Origin: Luteimonas aquatica
Lineage (GTDB): Bacteria > Pseudomonadota > Gammaproteobacteria > Xanthomonadales > Xanthomonadaceae
Reading direction: 5' to 3'
Assembly (NCBI RefSeq): GCF_022662575.1
Contig: NZ_JALBFU010000001.1
Coordinates: forward strand, 931,715-995,714
Length of the DNA stretch: 64,000 nucleotides
Under the pieces are notes generated by a model. It saw only the letters and a list, made by a program, of their open reading frames with translations. It was not told the DNA's origin and searched no databases. A program made the position numbers and the translations under genes. This document shows, piece after piece, positions 19,722 through 28,796 of the stretch. The first letter of the stretch is position 1. Every line of letters starts with the position of its first letter.

Positions 19722-19746
19722 AAAAGGCCCCGCCGAAGCGGGGCCT
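19722..19746 (-). terminator. Rho-independent terminator of cold-shock gene
   Basis: AGGCCCCG and its complement (19725-19746) form an 8-bp stem with a 6-base loop. Read on the minus strand it is followed by TTTTC, giving the classic stem plus U-tract 24 bases after the csp stop codon. Confidence 0.8.
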
Positions 19747-19769
19747 CAAGGATCGCAACGCCTCCAAGC

Positions 19770-19976
19770 TCAGACGACCGGCGCGACGCCCGCCGCCTGG
19801 GCGCCCTTCGGCCCCTGCGTCACTTCGTAGCTCACCCGCTGCCCTTCCTGCAGGCTGCGGAACCCCTTGGAATTGATTGCCGAGAAATGCACGAAAACAT
19901 CCGCGCTGCCGTCTTCGGGCGCGATGAATCCGAACCCCTTGGCGTCGTTGAACCATTTCACTGTGCCGTATTGCAT
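19770..19976 (-). CDS. Cold-shock protein (CspA family)
   Basis: A 68-residue single cold-shock domain with RNP1 KGFGFIAP and RNP2 VFVHFSAI intact. It binds single-stranded RNA/DNA and melts RNA structure. It is the usual length for the family, monocistronic, with its own U-tract terminator. The 100 bases upstream are relatively A/T-richer and could hold the promoter and 5' leader; I did not find a clear cold-shock box. Confidence 0.97.
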   Translation of the reverse strand: MQYGTVKWFNDAKGFGFIAPEDGSADVFVHFSAINSKGFRSLQEGQRVSYEVTQGPKGAQAAGVAPVV

Positions 19977-20076
19977 GACTCTCCCTACCTCGTCTGGTAT
20001 GACCGTGCGTGCGCGTCCGACTTGCCCCCTGAACGCGCACGGCCGCGAGTATGCAAAGCAAATCCGCGGCTGGCAA

Positions 20077-20838
20077 TCATCCGTCCGCGGACAGCAGCGC
20101 CCCGATCAGCGCCGGCACCCCGTCGGAGGCAGCGGCGACGTTCGCCAGTACATCATCGAGCGTGATGATCTCGTCAACGTCCGGTCCGGCTCCCGCCGCC
20201 CAGTTGGCCACGATCGCCAGACAGGCGTAGTCGAGCCCCAGCTCGCGCGCCAGGCCCGCCTCCGGCATCCCGGTCATGCCCACCAGATCGCAGCCGTCGC
20301 GGCGCAGGCGCGCGATCTCGGCCTTGGTCTCCAGGCGCGGCCCCTGCGTGGCGCCGTAGCAGCCGCCCTCGACCAGCGCCACGTTCGCCGCGCGCGCGGC
20401 CGCGATCACCGCCTGGCGCAGCGACGGCGTGTAGGGATCGCCGAAGTCGACGTGCAGCACCTCGCTGCCCTCCTCCTCGCAGATCGTGGAGACGCGGCCC
20501 CAGGTGTAATCGATGAGCTGGTCGGGACAGGCCAGCACGCGCGGACCGAACCGCTCGGTGACGCCGCCCACGGTGTTGAGCGCGAGCACGCGCCCGGCCC
20601 CCAGCGCCTGCAGCGCGGCGAGGTTGGCGCGATAGTTCACCTTGTGCGGCGGCACCGAATGGCCTTCGCCGTGCCGCGCCAGGAACGCCACGCGCCGGCC
20701 CGCCAGCGTGCCTACGCGCACCGGACCGGACGGCGCGCCGAAGCGCGTCGCCGGCTCGTGCGTCTGCACGTCCTGGAGCTCGGCAAGCCTGTAGAGACCG
20801 GTGCCGCCGATGACGGCCAGGGCGATGTCGGTGCTCAT
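20077..20838 (-). CDS. S-methyl-5'-thioinosine phosphorylase
   Basis: A 253-residue purine-nucleoside phosphorylase family enzyme. GGTGLYRL (phosphate loop), [39 protein letters not shown] and [30 protein letters not shown] match the methylthioinosine-specific branch known from Pseudomonas rather than MTA phosphorylase. It releases hypoxanthine and methylthioribose-1-phosphate from methylthioinosine. ATG 20838 is 5 bases after the hpt stop codon; a GTG at 20847 overlapping that stop is an alternative. The operon with hpt makes metabolic sense. Confidence 0.88.
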   Translation of the reverse strand: MSTDIALAVIGGTGLYRLAELQDVQTHEPATRFGAPSGPVRVGTLAGRRVAFLARHGEGHSVPPHKVNYRANLAALQALGAGRVLALNTVGGVTERFGPRVLACPDQLIDYTWGRVSTICEEEGSEVLHVDFGDPYTPSLRQAVIAAARAANVALVEGGCYGATQGPRLETKAEIARLRRDGCDLVGMTGMPEAGLARELGLDYACLAIVANWAAGAGPDVDEIITLDDVLANVAAASDGVPALIGALLSADG

Positions 20839-20843
20839 GGCGG

Positions 20844-21410
20844 TCACTCGGCCAGCGCGTAGATGCCGGGCAGGTTGCGCCCCTGCTCGTGGTAGTCCAT
20901 GCCGAAGCCGAACACGTAGCGATCGGGCACGCCGACGCCGACGTAGTCCGCCTCGATGCCTTCCACGCAGCGGTCATGCTCCTTCACCGCGAGCACCGCC
21001 ACGCGCACCTCGGCCGCGCCCTGGTCCTCGCACCAGCGCCGCACCGCGAAGAGCGTGTGGCCCTCGTCGAGGATGTCGTCCACCAGCAGCACGCGGCGGC
21101 CGCGCATCGGCGTTGCCGGGCGATGCAGCCAGGCCAGGCCCGAGCCCGACGTGCTGCCGCGATAGCGGGTGGCGTGCAGGTAGTCGAACTCCAGATCCAG
21201 TCCGCGCTCGCCCAGCGCCAGCGCCAGCATCGCCGCGAACGGCATGCCGCCGTGCATGATGGTGACGAACAGCGGCGGCTCGGCATCCTCGCCCGCGCGG
21301 TAGTCGGCGCTCACCGCATCGGCCATGCCCGCGATCGCGGTCGCCAGCGCCGCGCCGTCGTGGATCAGGTCGGCGCCCTGCAGCGCCTGCGCCAGGGACG
21401 GCCGGCTCAT
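20844..21410 (-). CDS. hpt: Hypoxanthine(-guanine) phosphoribosyltransferase
   Basis: A 188-residue type I phosphoribosyltransferase with the PRPP-binding signature VLLVDDILDEGHTL and the early FVTIMHGGMPFAAML segment; a DYVGVGVPDRYVFGFGMDYHEQGRNLPGIY tail is typical of HPRTs. It salvages hypoxanthine to IMP. The ATG overlaps the nagZ stop codon by 4 bases, and the methylthioinosine phosphorylase gene follows directly, so the hypoxanthine made by that enzyme can be recaptured by this one. Confidence 0.95.
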   Translation of the reverse strand: MSRPSLAQALQGADLIHDGAALATAIAGMADAVSADYRAGEDAEPPLFVTIMHGGMPFAAMLALALGERGLDLEFDYLHATRYRGSTSGSGLAWLHRPATPMRGRRVLLVDDILDEGHTLFAVRRWCEDQGAAEVRVAVLAVKEHDRCVEGIEADYVGVGVPDRYVFGFGMDYHEQGRNLPGIYALAE

Positions 21411-22426
21411 GCCACGCCTCCCCGGCCCGCATCGCTATCGCCCAGGAGCGCGCGCTGCGCCTGCCCGTAGCGCGCATCGGCCAGCAACCCGTCCCAGCCG
21501 CGGAAGCCGCGGCCGATCAAACCCGTCAATGCCATGGTGTTGAGCTTCCTTCCGGCGACCGCCGCCAATGCTTCCTCGACCAGTTCGGGATGACAGACCA
21601 GCACCACGTCGCAGCCGGCGTCCAGGTGCGCGCCGATCCGCGCCGTCACGCCGCCCGCCGAGCCGGCGGCGGCCATGCCGATGTCGTCGGAGAACACCAC
21701 GCCGCGGAATCCCATCTGCCCGCGCAGGATGTCCTCGATCCAGACGCGCGAATGGCCGGCCGGTTCCGGCGCGACCTGCGGATAGACCACGTGCGCCAGC
21801 ATCACCGCGTCGGCGCCGGCGTCGATCCCGGCGGCGAACGGCACCAGGTCGCTGACGCGGATCTCCTCCAGCGTGCGCCGGTCGAGCGCCCGGTCGAAGT
21901 GCGTGTCCTCGCGCACGCTGCCGTGCCCGGGGAAATGCTTGAGCGTGGCGGCCATCTCGGCCGTGTGCATGCCGCGGATGTAGGCACGCGTGAACTCGGC
22001 CACCACCTCGGGATCGCCGGAGAAGGCGCGGTTGCCGATCGCCAGGTTGCCGCGGCCAAGGTCCGCCACGGGCGCGAAGCTCAGGTCGACGCCGCTGGCG
22101 CGCACCTCGCTGGCCATCACCCAGGCGTGCTCCTGCGCCAGCTCGAGCGCGGCAACCGGATCGGCGGCGTACAGCCGGCCGATGTCCTCCAGCGGCGGCA
22201 GCGCGCTGAAGCCTTCGCGGAAGCGCTGCACGCGCCCGCCTTCCTGGTCCACGCAGACCAGCTGCGGGCGCGGCGCCGCCGCGCGGATCGCGGCCGACAG
22301 CTCGGTCACCTGCGTCTTCGAGGCGAAATTGCGCTTGAACAGCACCACGCCGGCGCAGGCCGGGTGCTGCAGCCAGTCGCGCTCCTGCGCGGTGAGTTCG
22401 GTGCCGGCGACGCCAATCAGCAACAT
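21407..22426 (-). CDS. nagZ: Beta-N-acetylhexosaminidase
   Basis: A 339-residue cytoplasmic glycoside hydrolase family 3 enzyme of peptidoglycan recycling, cleaving GlcNAc from anhydro-muropeptides. The signature KHFPGHGSVREDTHFD and the nucleophile region VVFSDDIGMAAA are present, as is the substrate-binding QEGGRVQRFREGF. It heads a tightly overlapping operon nagZ-hpt-phosphorylase, an arrangement also seen in pseudomonads. Confidence 0.96.
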   Translation of the reverse strand: MLLIGVAGTELTAQERDWLQHPACAGVVLFKRNFASKTQVTELSAAIRAAAPRPQLVCVDQEGGRVQRFREGFSALPPLEDIGRLYAADPVAALELAQEHAWVMASEVRASGVDLSFAPVADLGRGNLAIGNRAFSGDPEVVAEFTRAYIRGMHTAEMAATLKHFPGHGSVREDTHFDRALDRRTLEEIRVSDLVPFAAGIDAGADAVMLAHVVYPQVAPEPAGHSRVWIEDILRGQMGFRGVVFSDDIGMAAAGSAGGVTARIGAHLDAGCDVVLVCHPELVEEALAAVAGRKLNTMALTGLIGRGFRGWDGLLADARYGQAQRALLGDSDAGRGGVA

Positions 22427-22511
22427 GCGGTGACTCCTGAGAAATCCGACAACCTGGCAACGGGATCAGACGCCGGCGTGCCGCGCCGTCCGGCCCGGCG
22501 GGACGAAAGCG

Positions 22512-23018
22512 CTAACCCGCCCGCTCCTCGTCGCTCCATTGCGAGTAAGGACGCGTGGCCAGAGCCAGATTGTAATAGCGCGCGGCCTCGGTGACCTCAC
22601 GTCCGGCCCAGTCCGGCCGCTCGAAGGCCTCCTCGGCGCTGTCCAGCTCGATCTCGGCCACTACCAGTCCCGCGTTCTCGCCCAGGAACTCGTCCACTTC
22701 CCACAGGTGGCCGGCGTGGTTCACGTAGTGGCGGCGCTTGTCGATCAGGCCGCCGACGCACAGCGCCAGCAGCGCGCGCGCGTCCTGCGGCGGGATCGGA
22801 TAGTCGAACTCCTGGCGGGTGTGGCCGAGCTCGCGCGACTTGATGTTCAGGAACGCGGCCTCGCCGGCGATGCGCACGCGCATCGAGGCGCGCTGCGCGC
22901 CGCTGTCCATTGCCGCCTGGTCGTTGAGATAGCCCTGCGCCATGGCCTCGGTGCGGTGCGCCTGCGCGCGCCAGCCCTCGCCCACTACCAGGAACTTGCG
23001 CTCGATCTCGATGCCCAT
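22512..23018 (-). CDS. CYTH-domain triphosphate-binding enzyme
   Basis: A 168-residue CYTH protein opening with EIERKFLV (E4, E6, K8), the defining ExExK metal/triphosphate motif, with RVRIAGEAAFLNIKS and VDEFLGENAGLVVAEIEL contributing further acidic and basic tunnel residues. Bacterial members are mostly inorganic triphosphatases, some adenylate cyclases; a stand-alone CYTH of this size is more likely a triphosphatase. It begins 3 bases after the rlmD stop codon on the same strand, suggesting co-transcription. Confidence 0.92.
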   Translation of the reverse strand: MGIEIERKFLVVGEGWRAQAHRTEAMAQGYLNDQAAMDSGAQRASMRVRIAGEAAFLNIKSRELGHTRQEFDYPIPPQDARALLALCVGGLIDKRRHYVNHAGHLWEVDEFLGENAGLVVAEIELDSAEEAFERPDWAGREVTEAARYYNLALATRPYSQWSDEERAG

Positions 23019-23020
23019 GC

Positions 23021-24388
23021 CTATCTCCGCTCGAACATGGCGATCGATTCCACGTGCGCGGTGTGCGGGAACATGTCCATCACGCCCGCCGCGCGCAGCG
23101 TCCACCCCTGCTCGTTGACCAGGTAGCCGGCGTCGCGGGCCAGCGACCCGGGATGGCAGCTGACGTACACGATCCGCCGGAACTGCTTCAGCGGCAACTG
23201 GCGCAGCACGTCGATCGCGCCCGAGCGCGGCGGGTCCAGCAGCAGCTTGTCGAAGCCTTGCCGCATCCACGGCGTTCCGCGCTGGTCCTGGGTGAGGTCG
23301 GCGGCGTGGAAGTGCGCATTGGCCAGGCCGTTGTGCGCGGCGTTCTCGCGCGCCCGCGCCACCAGCCCCGCCTCGCCCTCCACGCCGACCGCCTCGCGCA
23401 CGAGGCGCGCCAGCGGCAGGGTGAAGTTGCCCAGCCCGCAGAACAGGTCGAGCACGCGGTCCTCGGGGCCGACGTCCAGCAGGGCCAGCGCGTGCGCGAT
23501 CATCTTCTCGTTGAGGCCGGCGTTGACCTGGATGAAATCGAGCGGGCGGAACTTGAGCTCGACGTCCCACTCGGGCAGCCGGAACGACAGCGGCGCCCCG
23601 CTCCCGTCGGCGTGGAGCGGCCACAGCGGATGCACCGAGTCGATGCCGCCCGGCTGCAGGAAGACGGCCAGTCCCTGCGCCTGGGCGAAGGCGACCAGCC
23701 TGTCGCGGTCGGCCTGCGAGAGCGGCTGCAGATGCCGGAACACCAGCGCGACCCCGCCGTACTCGGGCGTGGCGTCGCCTGCGATGAATTCGATCTGCGG
23801 AATGTCGCGCCGCGCCTCCAGGCCGTCGACCAGCGCCGCCAGCGCGTCGATGCGATCGCCGATGTGCGGGATCACGGTGTGGCACACGGACAGCTCGGCG
23901 ACGAAGCGCGGGTCGCGCTCGCGGAAACCCACCAGCGTCTTGTCCTTCTTCTCCACGCGCCGCACCGAGAACCGGCCCTTGCGCCGGTAGCCCCAGCTGG
24001 CGGCGGTCAGCGGCGGCAGCACCGTGTCCGGCGCGACGTGGCCGATGCGCTCGAAGTTCTCCCGCAGCACGCGCTCCTTGGCCAGGATCTGCTTCGACTC
24101 CTCCAGGTGCTGCAGCACGCAGCCGCCGCAGGTGCCGAAATGCGGGCAGCGCGGCTCGACGCGGTCGGGCGAGGCCTGCAGCACCTCCAGGGTGGCCGCC
24201 TCGTCGAAATGGCGCGACCGTGCGGTCTGCCGCGCCATCACCCGCTCGCCGGGCAAGGCGCCGGCGACGAAGGTGACTTTTCCGCCTTCGATGGGCGTCT
24301 TGCCGTCCTCGCGGCGGGCAACGCCGCGGCCGTCGTGGCTCAGGTCGAGGATGTCGGCGGCGAAAGGCGTCTGGTCGAGTCGGGCCAC
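23021..24388 (-). CDS. rlmD: 23S rRNA (uracil-1939-C5)-methyltransferase
   Basis: A 455-residue RNA methyltransferase of the TrmA/RumA family. A TRAM-like N-terminus (DLSHDGRGVAR) is followed by a 4Fe-4S cluster site, CPHFGTCGGC plus a later Cys in SVCHTV. The SAM motif is VLDLFCGLGNFTLPLA, the DPPRSGA loop is present, and YVSCHPGSLARD carries the catalytic Cys. It heads the rlmD-CYTH pair. Confidence 0.96.
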   Translation of the reverse strand: MARLDQTPFAADILDLSHDGRGVARREDGKTPIEGGKVTFVAGALPGERVMARQTARSRHFDEAATLEVLQASPDRVEPRCPHFGTCGGCVLQHLEESKQILAKERVLRENFERIGHVAPDTVLPPLTAASWGYRRKGRFSVRRVEKKDKTLVGFRERDPRFVAELSVCHTVIPHIGDRIDALAALVDGLEARRDIPQIEFIAGDATPEYGGVALVFRHLQPLSQADRDRLVAFAQAQGLAVFLQPGGIDSVHPLWPLHADGSGAPLSFRLPEWDVELKFRPLDFIQVNAGLNEKMIAHALALLDVGPEDRVLDLFCGLGNFTLPLARLVREAVGVEGEAGLVARARENAAHNGLANAHFHAADLTQDQRGTPWMRQGFDKLLLDPPRSGAIDVLRQLPLKQFRRIVYVSCHPGSLARDAGYLVNEQGWTLRAAGVMDMFPHTAHVESIAMFERR

Positions 24389-24499
24389 GTGGCGGCAGGC
24401 TGCGGGCGAAATGGCCGCGTATTGTCGCAGATATGCCGCGGCCGCCGATCGTCGCGAGATCGCGGCCTTGGAAGAGGCAGCGTGGCTTTCGATGCGGAT

Positions 24500-24532
24500 G
24501 CGGGGCCGGGCGTCATCCGCGCCCGGCCCCGC
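24500..24532 (-). terminator. 13-bp hairpin after ydbL
   Basis: A 13-bp perfect stem (arms 24500-24512 and 24520-24532, core GGGGCCGGGCG) with a 7-base loop, 6 bases past the ydbL stop codon on the minus strand. No U-tract. Confidence 0.6.
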
Positions 24533-24538
24533 GCGCGA

Positions 24539-25186
24539 TCATTTCTGCTTCCAGGCGCCGCCGGCGTCCTGGTACCACCAGCCGCCCTTGGCGCTCTCCG
24601 CCCACTGCCGGGAGAACACGCCGCGGATCTGCGCCTCCCATTCCGGATGGTTGTTGGCCACCGCGATCTCGCGGTACACGGCCTTGGCGTCGCGGTTCTG
24701 GTCGGCCACGGCCTGGTTGACGCCGACGCGGTCGGACAGGGCGATCTTCGAGGCGTCGCGCACGGTCACCTCGCCGTTGTTGGCGAAGCCGAGCGCGCCG
24801 GCGTCGAACTGCTTGCGCAGGCTGGCGTCGAAGCGGCCGGCCATGCGCGACTGGATCGCCTGGATCGCCGGCGTCTTGATATTGATGTTGGGCTGGTCCT
24901 GGGCGTAGGCCGGCGCGATGCCGATCAGCATCAATGGATCGAAGCGCAGTTTCGGAGAGTCCGCGCCCGGACGCGCCGGGATGTCCATGCTCGCCATGCC
25001 GCCGTTGCCGCCATCGGGCTTGGTGGCCGGCGCGGGCTGCGACGGCGCGGCGTCGGTGCCGATCACCTTGTCGACGAATTCCTTCGCCGCCTCCTTGGCC
25101 TCTGCCGCGGGGAAATAGACGTTGATGGTGACGCAGGCGGTCAGGGCCATTGCCGCCACGACCGGCATTCCTAGCAAACGACGCAT
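24539..25186 (-). CDS. ydbL: YdbL-family (DUF1318) lipoprotein
   Basis: A 215-residue protein whose C-terminal half (about 105-215) matches the YdbL/DUF1318 family: SKIALSDRVGVNQAVADQNRDAKAVYREIAV and the final GGWWYQDAGGAWKQK. Unlike E. coli YdbL it starts as a lipoprotein (lipobox LTAC) and has about 85 extra residues (TINVYFPAAEAKEAAKEFVDK plus a linker) before the domain. It follows ydbH. In E. coli YdbH, lipoprotein YnbE and YdbL form an envelope lipid-transport system. ATG 25186 is chosen because GGGAG lies 7 bases upstream; the in-frame ATG at 25192 is too close to it. Confidence 0.82.
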   Translation of the reverse strand: MRRLLGMPVVAAMALTACVTINVYFPAAEAKEAAKEFVDKVIGTDAAPSQPAPATKPDGGNGGMASMDIPARPGADSPKLRFDPLMLIGIAPAYAQDQPNINIKTPAIQAIQSRMAGRFDASLRKQFDAGALGFANNGEVTVRDASKIALSDRVGVNQAVADQNRDAKAVYREIAVANNHPEWEAQIRGVFSRQWAESAKGGWWYQDAGGAWKQK

Positions 25187-25193
25187 GAGCATT

Positions 25194-25198
25194 CTCCC
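25194..25198 (-). promoter_or_regulatory. Ribosome-binding site deciding the ydbL start
   Basis: GGGAG on the minus strand, 7 bases before ATG 25186 but only 1 base before ATG 25192, which favours the downstream start. Confidence 0.6.
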
Positions 25199-25267
25199 GA
25201 CCGCAGATTGGAAAGTCCGTACAGGATACCGGCTGTCGCGCGGGGATCGGCGCCACCCGGAAACACG

Positions 25268-27316
25268 CTACTCGAACACCGGTTTCACCTCGCCCTTGCC
25301 GACCGCCGCGACCCGCTCGACCAGGGTCGGCCAATCGACCCTGCGATTGAATCCGACCACGTTCAGCCGCGGGATGCCGGCGCCTTCCACGATAGTAAAT
25401 CCGGCGCCCGCTGAATGCAGGCCGCCCATCAGGCAGATTTCGTTCTCCAGCCGGCAGGACAGGCCGATGCGCCGATAGCCGAAGTCGTCGAACAGCCCGA
25501 TCAGCCGGCCCTGCAGGCTGGTGACGATGGAGGCGTCGCCCACGCTGGAGATGTTCTGCACGGCGCGCTGGCTCAGGCGCTGGCGCACGCCGCGCCGGGC
25601 CACGGTGTGCAGTTCGGCGTCGAAGGCGGTCGGCGTCCAGTCGACCAGGCGCAGATTGTCCACGCGCCCCTCGAGGCGGCCGCTGATGCTGCCGAAATCG
25701 AACACCTCCGTGATCGACAGCAGGTCCAGGCCCTGCAGGCCGAGATCGGCCGAAAGCGTCGGCGCGACGCCGAAGGGGCGTTCCATCGACAGCGCGGACA
25801 CGGCGATCGTGCCGCCGAAGGCCTGCATCGACAGCCCGCCGTCGAAATCGATGCGCTCCTCGGCATAGCGGGCGAGCGGAATGCGGCCGCTGAGCGTGCC
25901 GCGGAACGCCGGGCCGCCGAGCGAGGTCGACAGCTTGCCGATGTCGAGCCCGTCGAGTTCGAGCCCGAACTGGAGCTGCATCCCGTGCCCGGCCGCCGGC
26001 GGGCGCAGGGTGAGGCCGTCGATGCGCATGCTGCCGTCCAGGACCGGGATGGCCACCGTTTCGCGCGCGCGCAGTTCGCCCCCGGCGCTGCGCCAGGGCA
26101 AGGTCGCCGCACCGAGCGCGACCCGGTCGAGCGCGGCCGAGCGCCAGCGCAACGCGCTGTCCACCGCGGCGCCGTCGGAATAGCGCAGGTCGCCATCCAG
26201 CCCCTCGAAGGCGAAGCGCTTGTTCGCCTCCTCCAGCGACACCTCGTGCAGGCGCGCATCGACCCGCGACAGCGATCCGCCGGCGATCGCCAGCTTCGCC
26301 TCCAGCGCGCCGCGCATCCGCAGGCCGGCGAGGCCGGCCACGCCCAGCGTGCCGGACAGGTAGCGCTCACCGAGCGGCGCCAGATCGTCGCTGCGCAGGT
26401 CGAGGTCGAGCCGGTCGAGCGTCGCCTCGCGCGTCAACGCCGCCGACCCGCTGGCCTGCAGCACGCCGCCGTCATGCCACTCGAACGCGGGCAGCCGCCA
26501 ACCCTCCCCCGGCCGCTGCAGCGCGTCGATGCGCAGGCGCGCAGGCGGCTGCCGCCCGGCGGCGTCGGCCAGTGCGATGTAGGTGCTGCCGAACAGCAGC
26601 TCGCCGCCGCGCAGTTCGCCGTCGACGCTGAGCAGCGTGGCCTTGCCGGGCTTGCGGTAATCGATGCGGAAGACGCCGTCGAGCTTGTCCGCGGCGATGC
26701 TGGCATCGGGCGTCTCCAGCGCGCCGTCGGCCAGCGCCAGTCGGCCGTCGACGCGCAAGGGCCCTTTCGCGGGAACGCGTACGGTCAAGCGACCGTCCAG
26801 CGTGCCGCGCTTGAACTGGCCCGCCGCCCACGCCTGCGAAGCCAGCGCCTGCGCCCAGGCCAGCGGCACGCGGGTCAGGACCAGCTCGGTGTCGTCGGGC
26901 GTGGCGGCGCTGCGGTGCAGGGCGAAGCGCGCCGGGCCGCGCGAGAGCGCCGCGTCGGTACTGGCCGTGGCCAGCGACAGCGACAGCCGCATCGGCGCGG
27001 CGCCGGGGGCCTGCAGCACCCCGTCGCAACGCCATCCGCCTTGCGCATCGCGCGACAGCGGGCAGCGCCAGCGCAGGTCGCGGAAGCGGTAGCCGAGGTC
27101 GGGGGCTTCCACGCGCGACGCGCGCAATTGCAGCTCGCCGCCGGCCGCCCGCGCCGGCCAGTCCAGGCGCACCTCCACGCCCTGCAAAGTGGCCACCGGG
27201 GTGCTGACCCGCGCGATCTTCGCCGACAGCACGCGCGCCCCGGCGCTGGCCATCGGCAGGCACAGCGCGAGGGCACACAGCGTCGACAGCAACCGGTGTA
27301 GGATCGCCCGCGGCAT
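25268..27316 (-). CDS. ydbH: YdbH-like AsmA-family envelope-spanning protein
   Basis: A 682-residue exported protein with a signal sequence (LLSTLCALALCLPMASAGA) and a long beta-rich body with repeated GxLDG, DGxLRGG and SGxxxGR strand patterns typical of AsmA/TamB-like periplasm-spanning grooves. The C-terminal part (ITEVFDFGSISGRLEGRVDNLRLVDWTPTAFDAEL, ...GVRQRLSQRAVQNISSVG) matches the YdbH conserved domain. Family members move phospholipids between inner and outer membranes. At 682 residues it is shorter than E. coli YdbH (~880). ydbL follows 81 bases downstream; no separate ynbE reading frame fits in that gap. Confidence 0.82.
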   Translation of the reverse strand: MPRAILHRLLSTLCALALCLPMASAGARVLSAKIARVSTPVATLQGVEVRLDWPARAAGGELQLRASRVEAPDLGYRFRDLRWRCPLSRDAQGGWRCDGVLQAPGAAPMRLSLSLATASTDAALSRGPARFALHRSAATPDDTELVLTRVPLAWAQALASQAWAAGQFKRGTLDGRLTVRVPAKGPLRVDGRLALADGALETPDASIAADKLDGVFRIDYRKPGKATLLSVDGELRGGELLFGSTYIALADAAGRQPPARLRIDALQRPGEGWRLPAFEWHDGGVLQASGSAALTREATLDRLDLDLRSDDLAPLGERYLSGTLGVAGLAGLRMRGALEAKLAIAGGSLSRVDARLHEVSLEEANKRFAFEGLDGDLRYSDGAAVDSALRWRSAALDRVALGAATLPWRSAGGELRARETVAIPVLDGSMRIDGLTLRPPAAGHGMQLQFGLELDGLDIGKLSTSLGGPAFRGTLSGRIPLARYAEERIDFDGGLSMQAFGGTIAVSALSMERPFGVAPTLSADLGLQGLDLLSITEVFDFGSISGRLEGRVDNLRLVDWTPTAFDAELHTVARRGVRQRLSQRAVQNISSVGDASIVTSLQGRLIGLFDDFGYRRIGLSCRLENEICLMGGLHSAGAGFTIVEGAGIPRLNVVGFNRRVDWPTLVERVAAVGKGEVKPVFE

Positions 27317-27364
27317 GGCCGACAGCATACAGACCAGGACACGGACAGCATCATCACGGGCTCC

Positions 27365-28051
27365 ATGACGCCGCATATCCTTCTCGTCGAGGACGACCCG
27401 GTGAGCCGGGCGTTCCTGGCCGCCGCCGCCGAAGCCCTGCCCGCGCGCGTCGACGCGGTCGATACGCTGGCCGCCGCGCGCGAGCGCATCCGTGCCGGCC
27501 GCTACGACCTCTGGCTCGTCGACGCCAACCTGCCCGACGGCCCGGGCGCGTCGCTGCTGCGCGAGCCGGGCCGGCGGGACGCACCCGCGCTGGCGCATAC
27601 CGCCGCCTGCGAGCAGGACACCCTCGCGCGCCTGCGCGAGGCCGGCTTCCTCGACGTGCTGGTGAAGCCGCTCACCGCCTCCGCGCTGCGCGCGGCGATC
27701 CGCCGGGCGACCGCACGCACGGAAGGCGGCGGCGCGCGGCAAGAGCAGGCGCCGCTCTGGGACGACGCCAGGGCCCTGACCGCGCTCAACGGACAGCACG
27801 CGCACGTCGATGCCCTGCGCGGCCTGTTCCTCGAGGAACTGCCGGGCGCGCGCGATGCCGTCGCCGCCGCCGCGCGCGCCGGCGATGCCGATGCCATGCG
27901 CGCGACCCTGCACCGGCTGCGCGCCAGTTGCGGCTTCGTCGGCGCGATGCGCATGGACGCGGCGGTCGCGGCGCTGCACGCCGCGCCGGATTCTCCCGAG
28001 GCGCTGGCCGAGTTCCTCGCCGCGGCTCAGGACACACTGTCGTCGCGCTGA
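27365..28051 (+). CDS. Receiver-Hpt two-domain phosphorelay protein
   Basis: A 228-residue protein with a receiver domain at 1-120 (acidic pair E9/D10/D11, phosphorylatable D53 in [10 protein letters not shown]79, K101 in VLVKPLT) and a C-terminal histidine-phosphotransfer domain (about 135-228) with H183 in [13 protein letters not shown]. There is no output or DNA-binding domain, so it probably shuttles phosphate in a multi-step relay with a kinase encoded elsewhere. It is divergent from ydbH with 48 bases between starts and overlaps the convergent recO end by 25 bases. Confidence 0.9.
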   Translation: MTPHILLVEDDPVSRAFLAAAAEALPARVDAVDTLAAARERIRAGRYDLWLVDANLPDGPGASLLREPGRRDAPALAHTAACEQDTLARLREAGFLDVLVKPLTASALRAAIRRATARTEGGGARQEQAPLWDDARALTALNGQHAHVDALRGLFLEELPGARDAVAAAARAGDADAMRATLHRLRASCGFVGAMRMDAAVAALHAAPDSPEALAEFLAAAQDTLSSR

Positions 28052-28785
28052 GGACCGGCGGTCAGGCGGCCGAGCTCGCCCACCAGCTCCCAGGACTTCA
28101 GGCCGCGCCCGCCCAGATGGTGCGCGATCACCCTGCGCATCGCGCGGCGCAGGCCGGCCAGTTCCTCCGCCTGCGGCGGCGCCTCGGCGTCGGCGGCCAG
28201 CGCCAGCAGGGCGCGGCCGGTGGCCGCGCGCGCGCGATCGTCCGCGGACCGTTCGCTCAGCAGGCGCCGCGGACCGTGCTCCGGATCGAGGTGGTAGCGC
28301 GCGGCCGGGTCGATCGGCGCGCCGTCGCCCTCATGGCCCAGGTCGAAACCGAAACCCAGCGCTTCCAGCAGATCGCGCTCGAAGCGGCGCAGGGTCCAGG
28401 CCAGCGGCGCGCGCGCGCGCAGGCGCTCGCGGGTCTGGCCGTAGATCGCGTACAGCTCGGTGTGCGGATCCTGGCGCGGCGCCAGGCGCAACAGCAGTTC
28501 GTTGATGTAGAACCCGGCCAGCATGGCGTCGTCGAGCAGCTGCGGCGCGACGTCGATGGCCTCGGCCTGGGTCAGCAATGCCAGTTCGCCGCGCTGCATC
28601 GCCTCGAAGCGGATGTGTTGCAGCGGCTGCAGCGCGGCGCGCAGCACGTGCCGCTTCGGCCCCTGCACGCCGCGCGCCACCAGTCCCAGCCGGCCGTAGT
28701 CGGCGCTGAGCACTTCCAGCAACAGGCTGGTCTCGCGCCAGGGGCGCACATGCAGCACATAGGCGGGCTGGGCGACGTAGCGCAT
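28027..28785 (-). CDS. recO: DNA repair protein RecO
   Basis: A 252-residue RecO, which loads RecA with RecR and anneals single strands. The N-terminal OB-fold is clear ([35 protein letters not shown]), followed by [24 protein letters not shown] and [17 protein letters not shown]. No zinc-binding Cys cluster is present, as in other gammaproteobacterial RecO. It is separated from era by an unknown membrane protein gene. Confidence 0.95.
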   Translation of the reverse strand: MRYVAQPAYVLHVRPWRETSLLLEVLSADYGRLGLVARGVQGPKRHVLRAALQPLQHIRFEAMQRGELALLTQAEAIDVAPQLLDDAMLAGFYINELLLRLAPRQDPHTELYAIYGQTRERLRARAPLAWTLRRFERDLLEALGFGFDLGHEGDGAPIDPAARYHLDPEHGPRRLLSERSADDRARAATGRALLALAADAEAPPQAEELAGLRRAMRRVIAHHLGGRGLKSWELVGELGRLTAGPQRDDSVS

Positions 28786-28796
28786 GGCCGCCGAGG

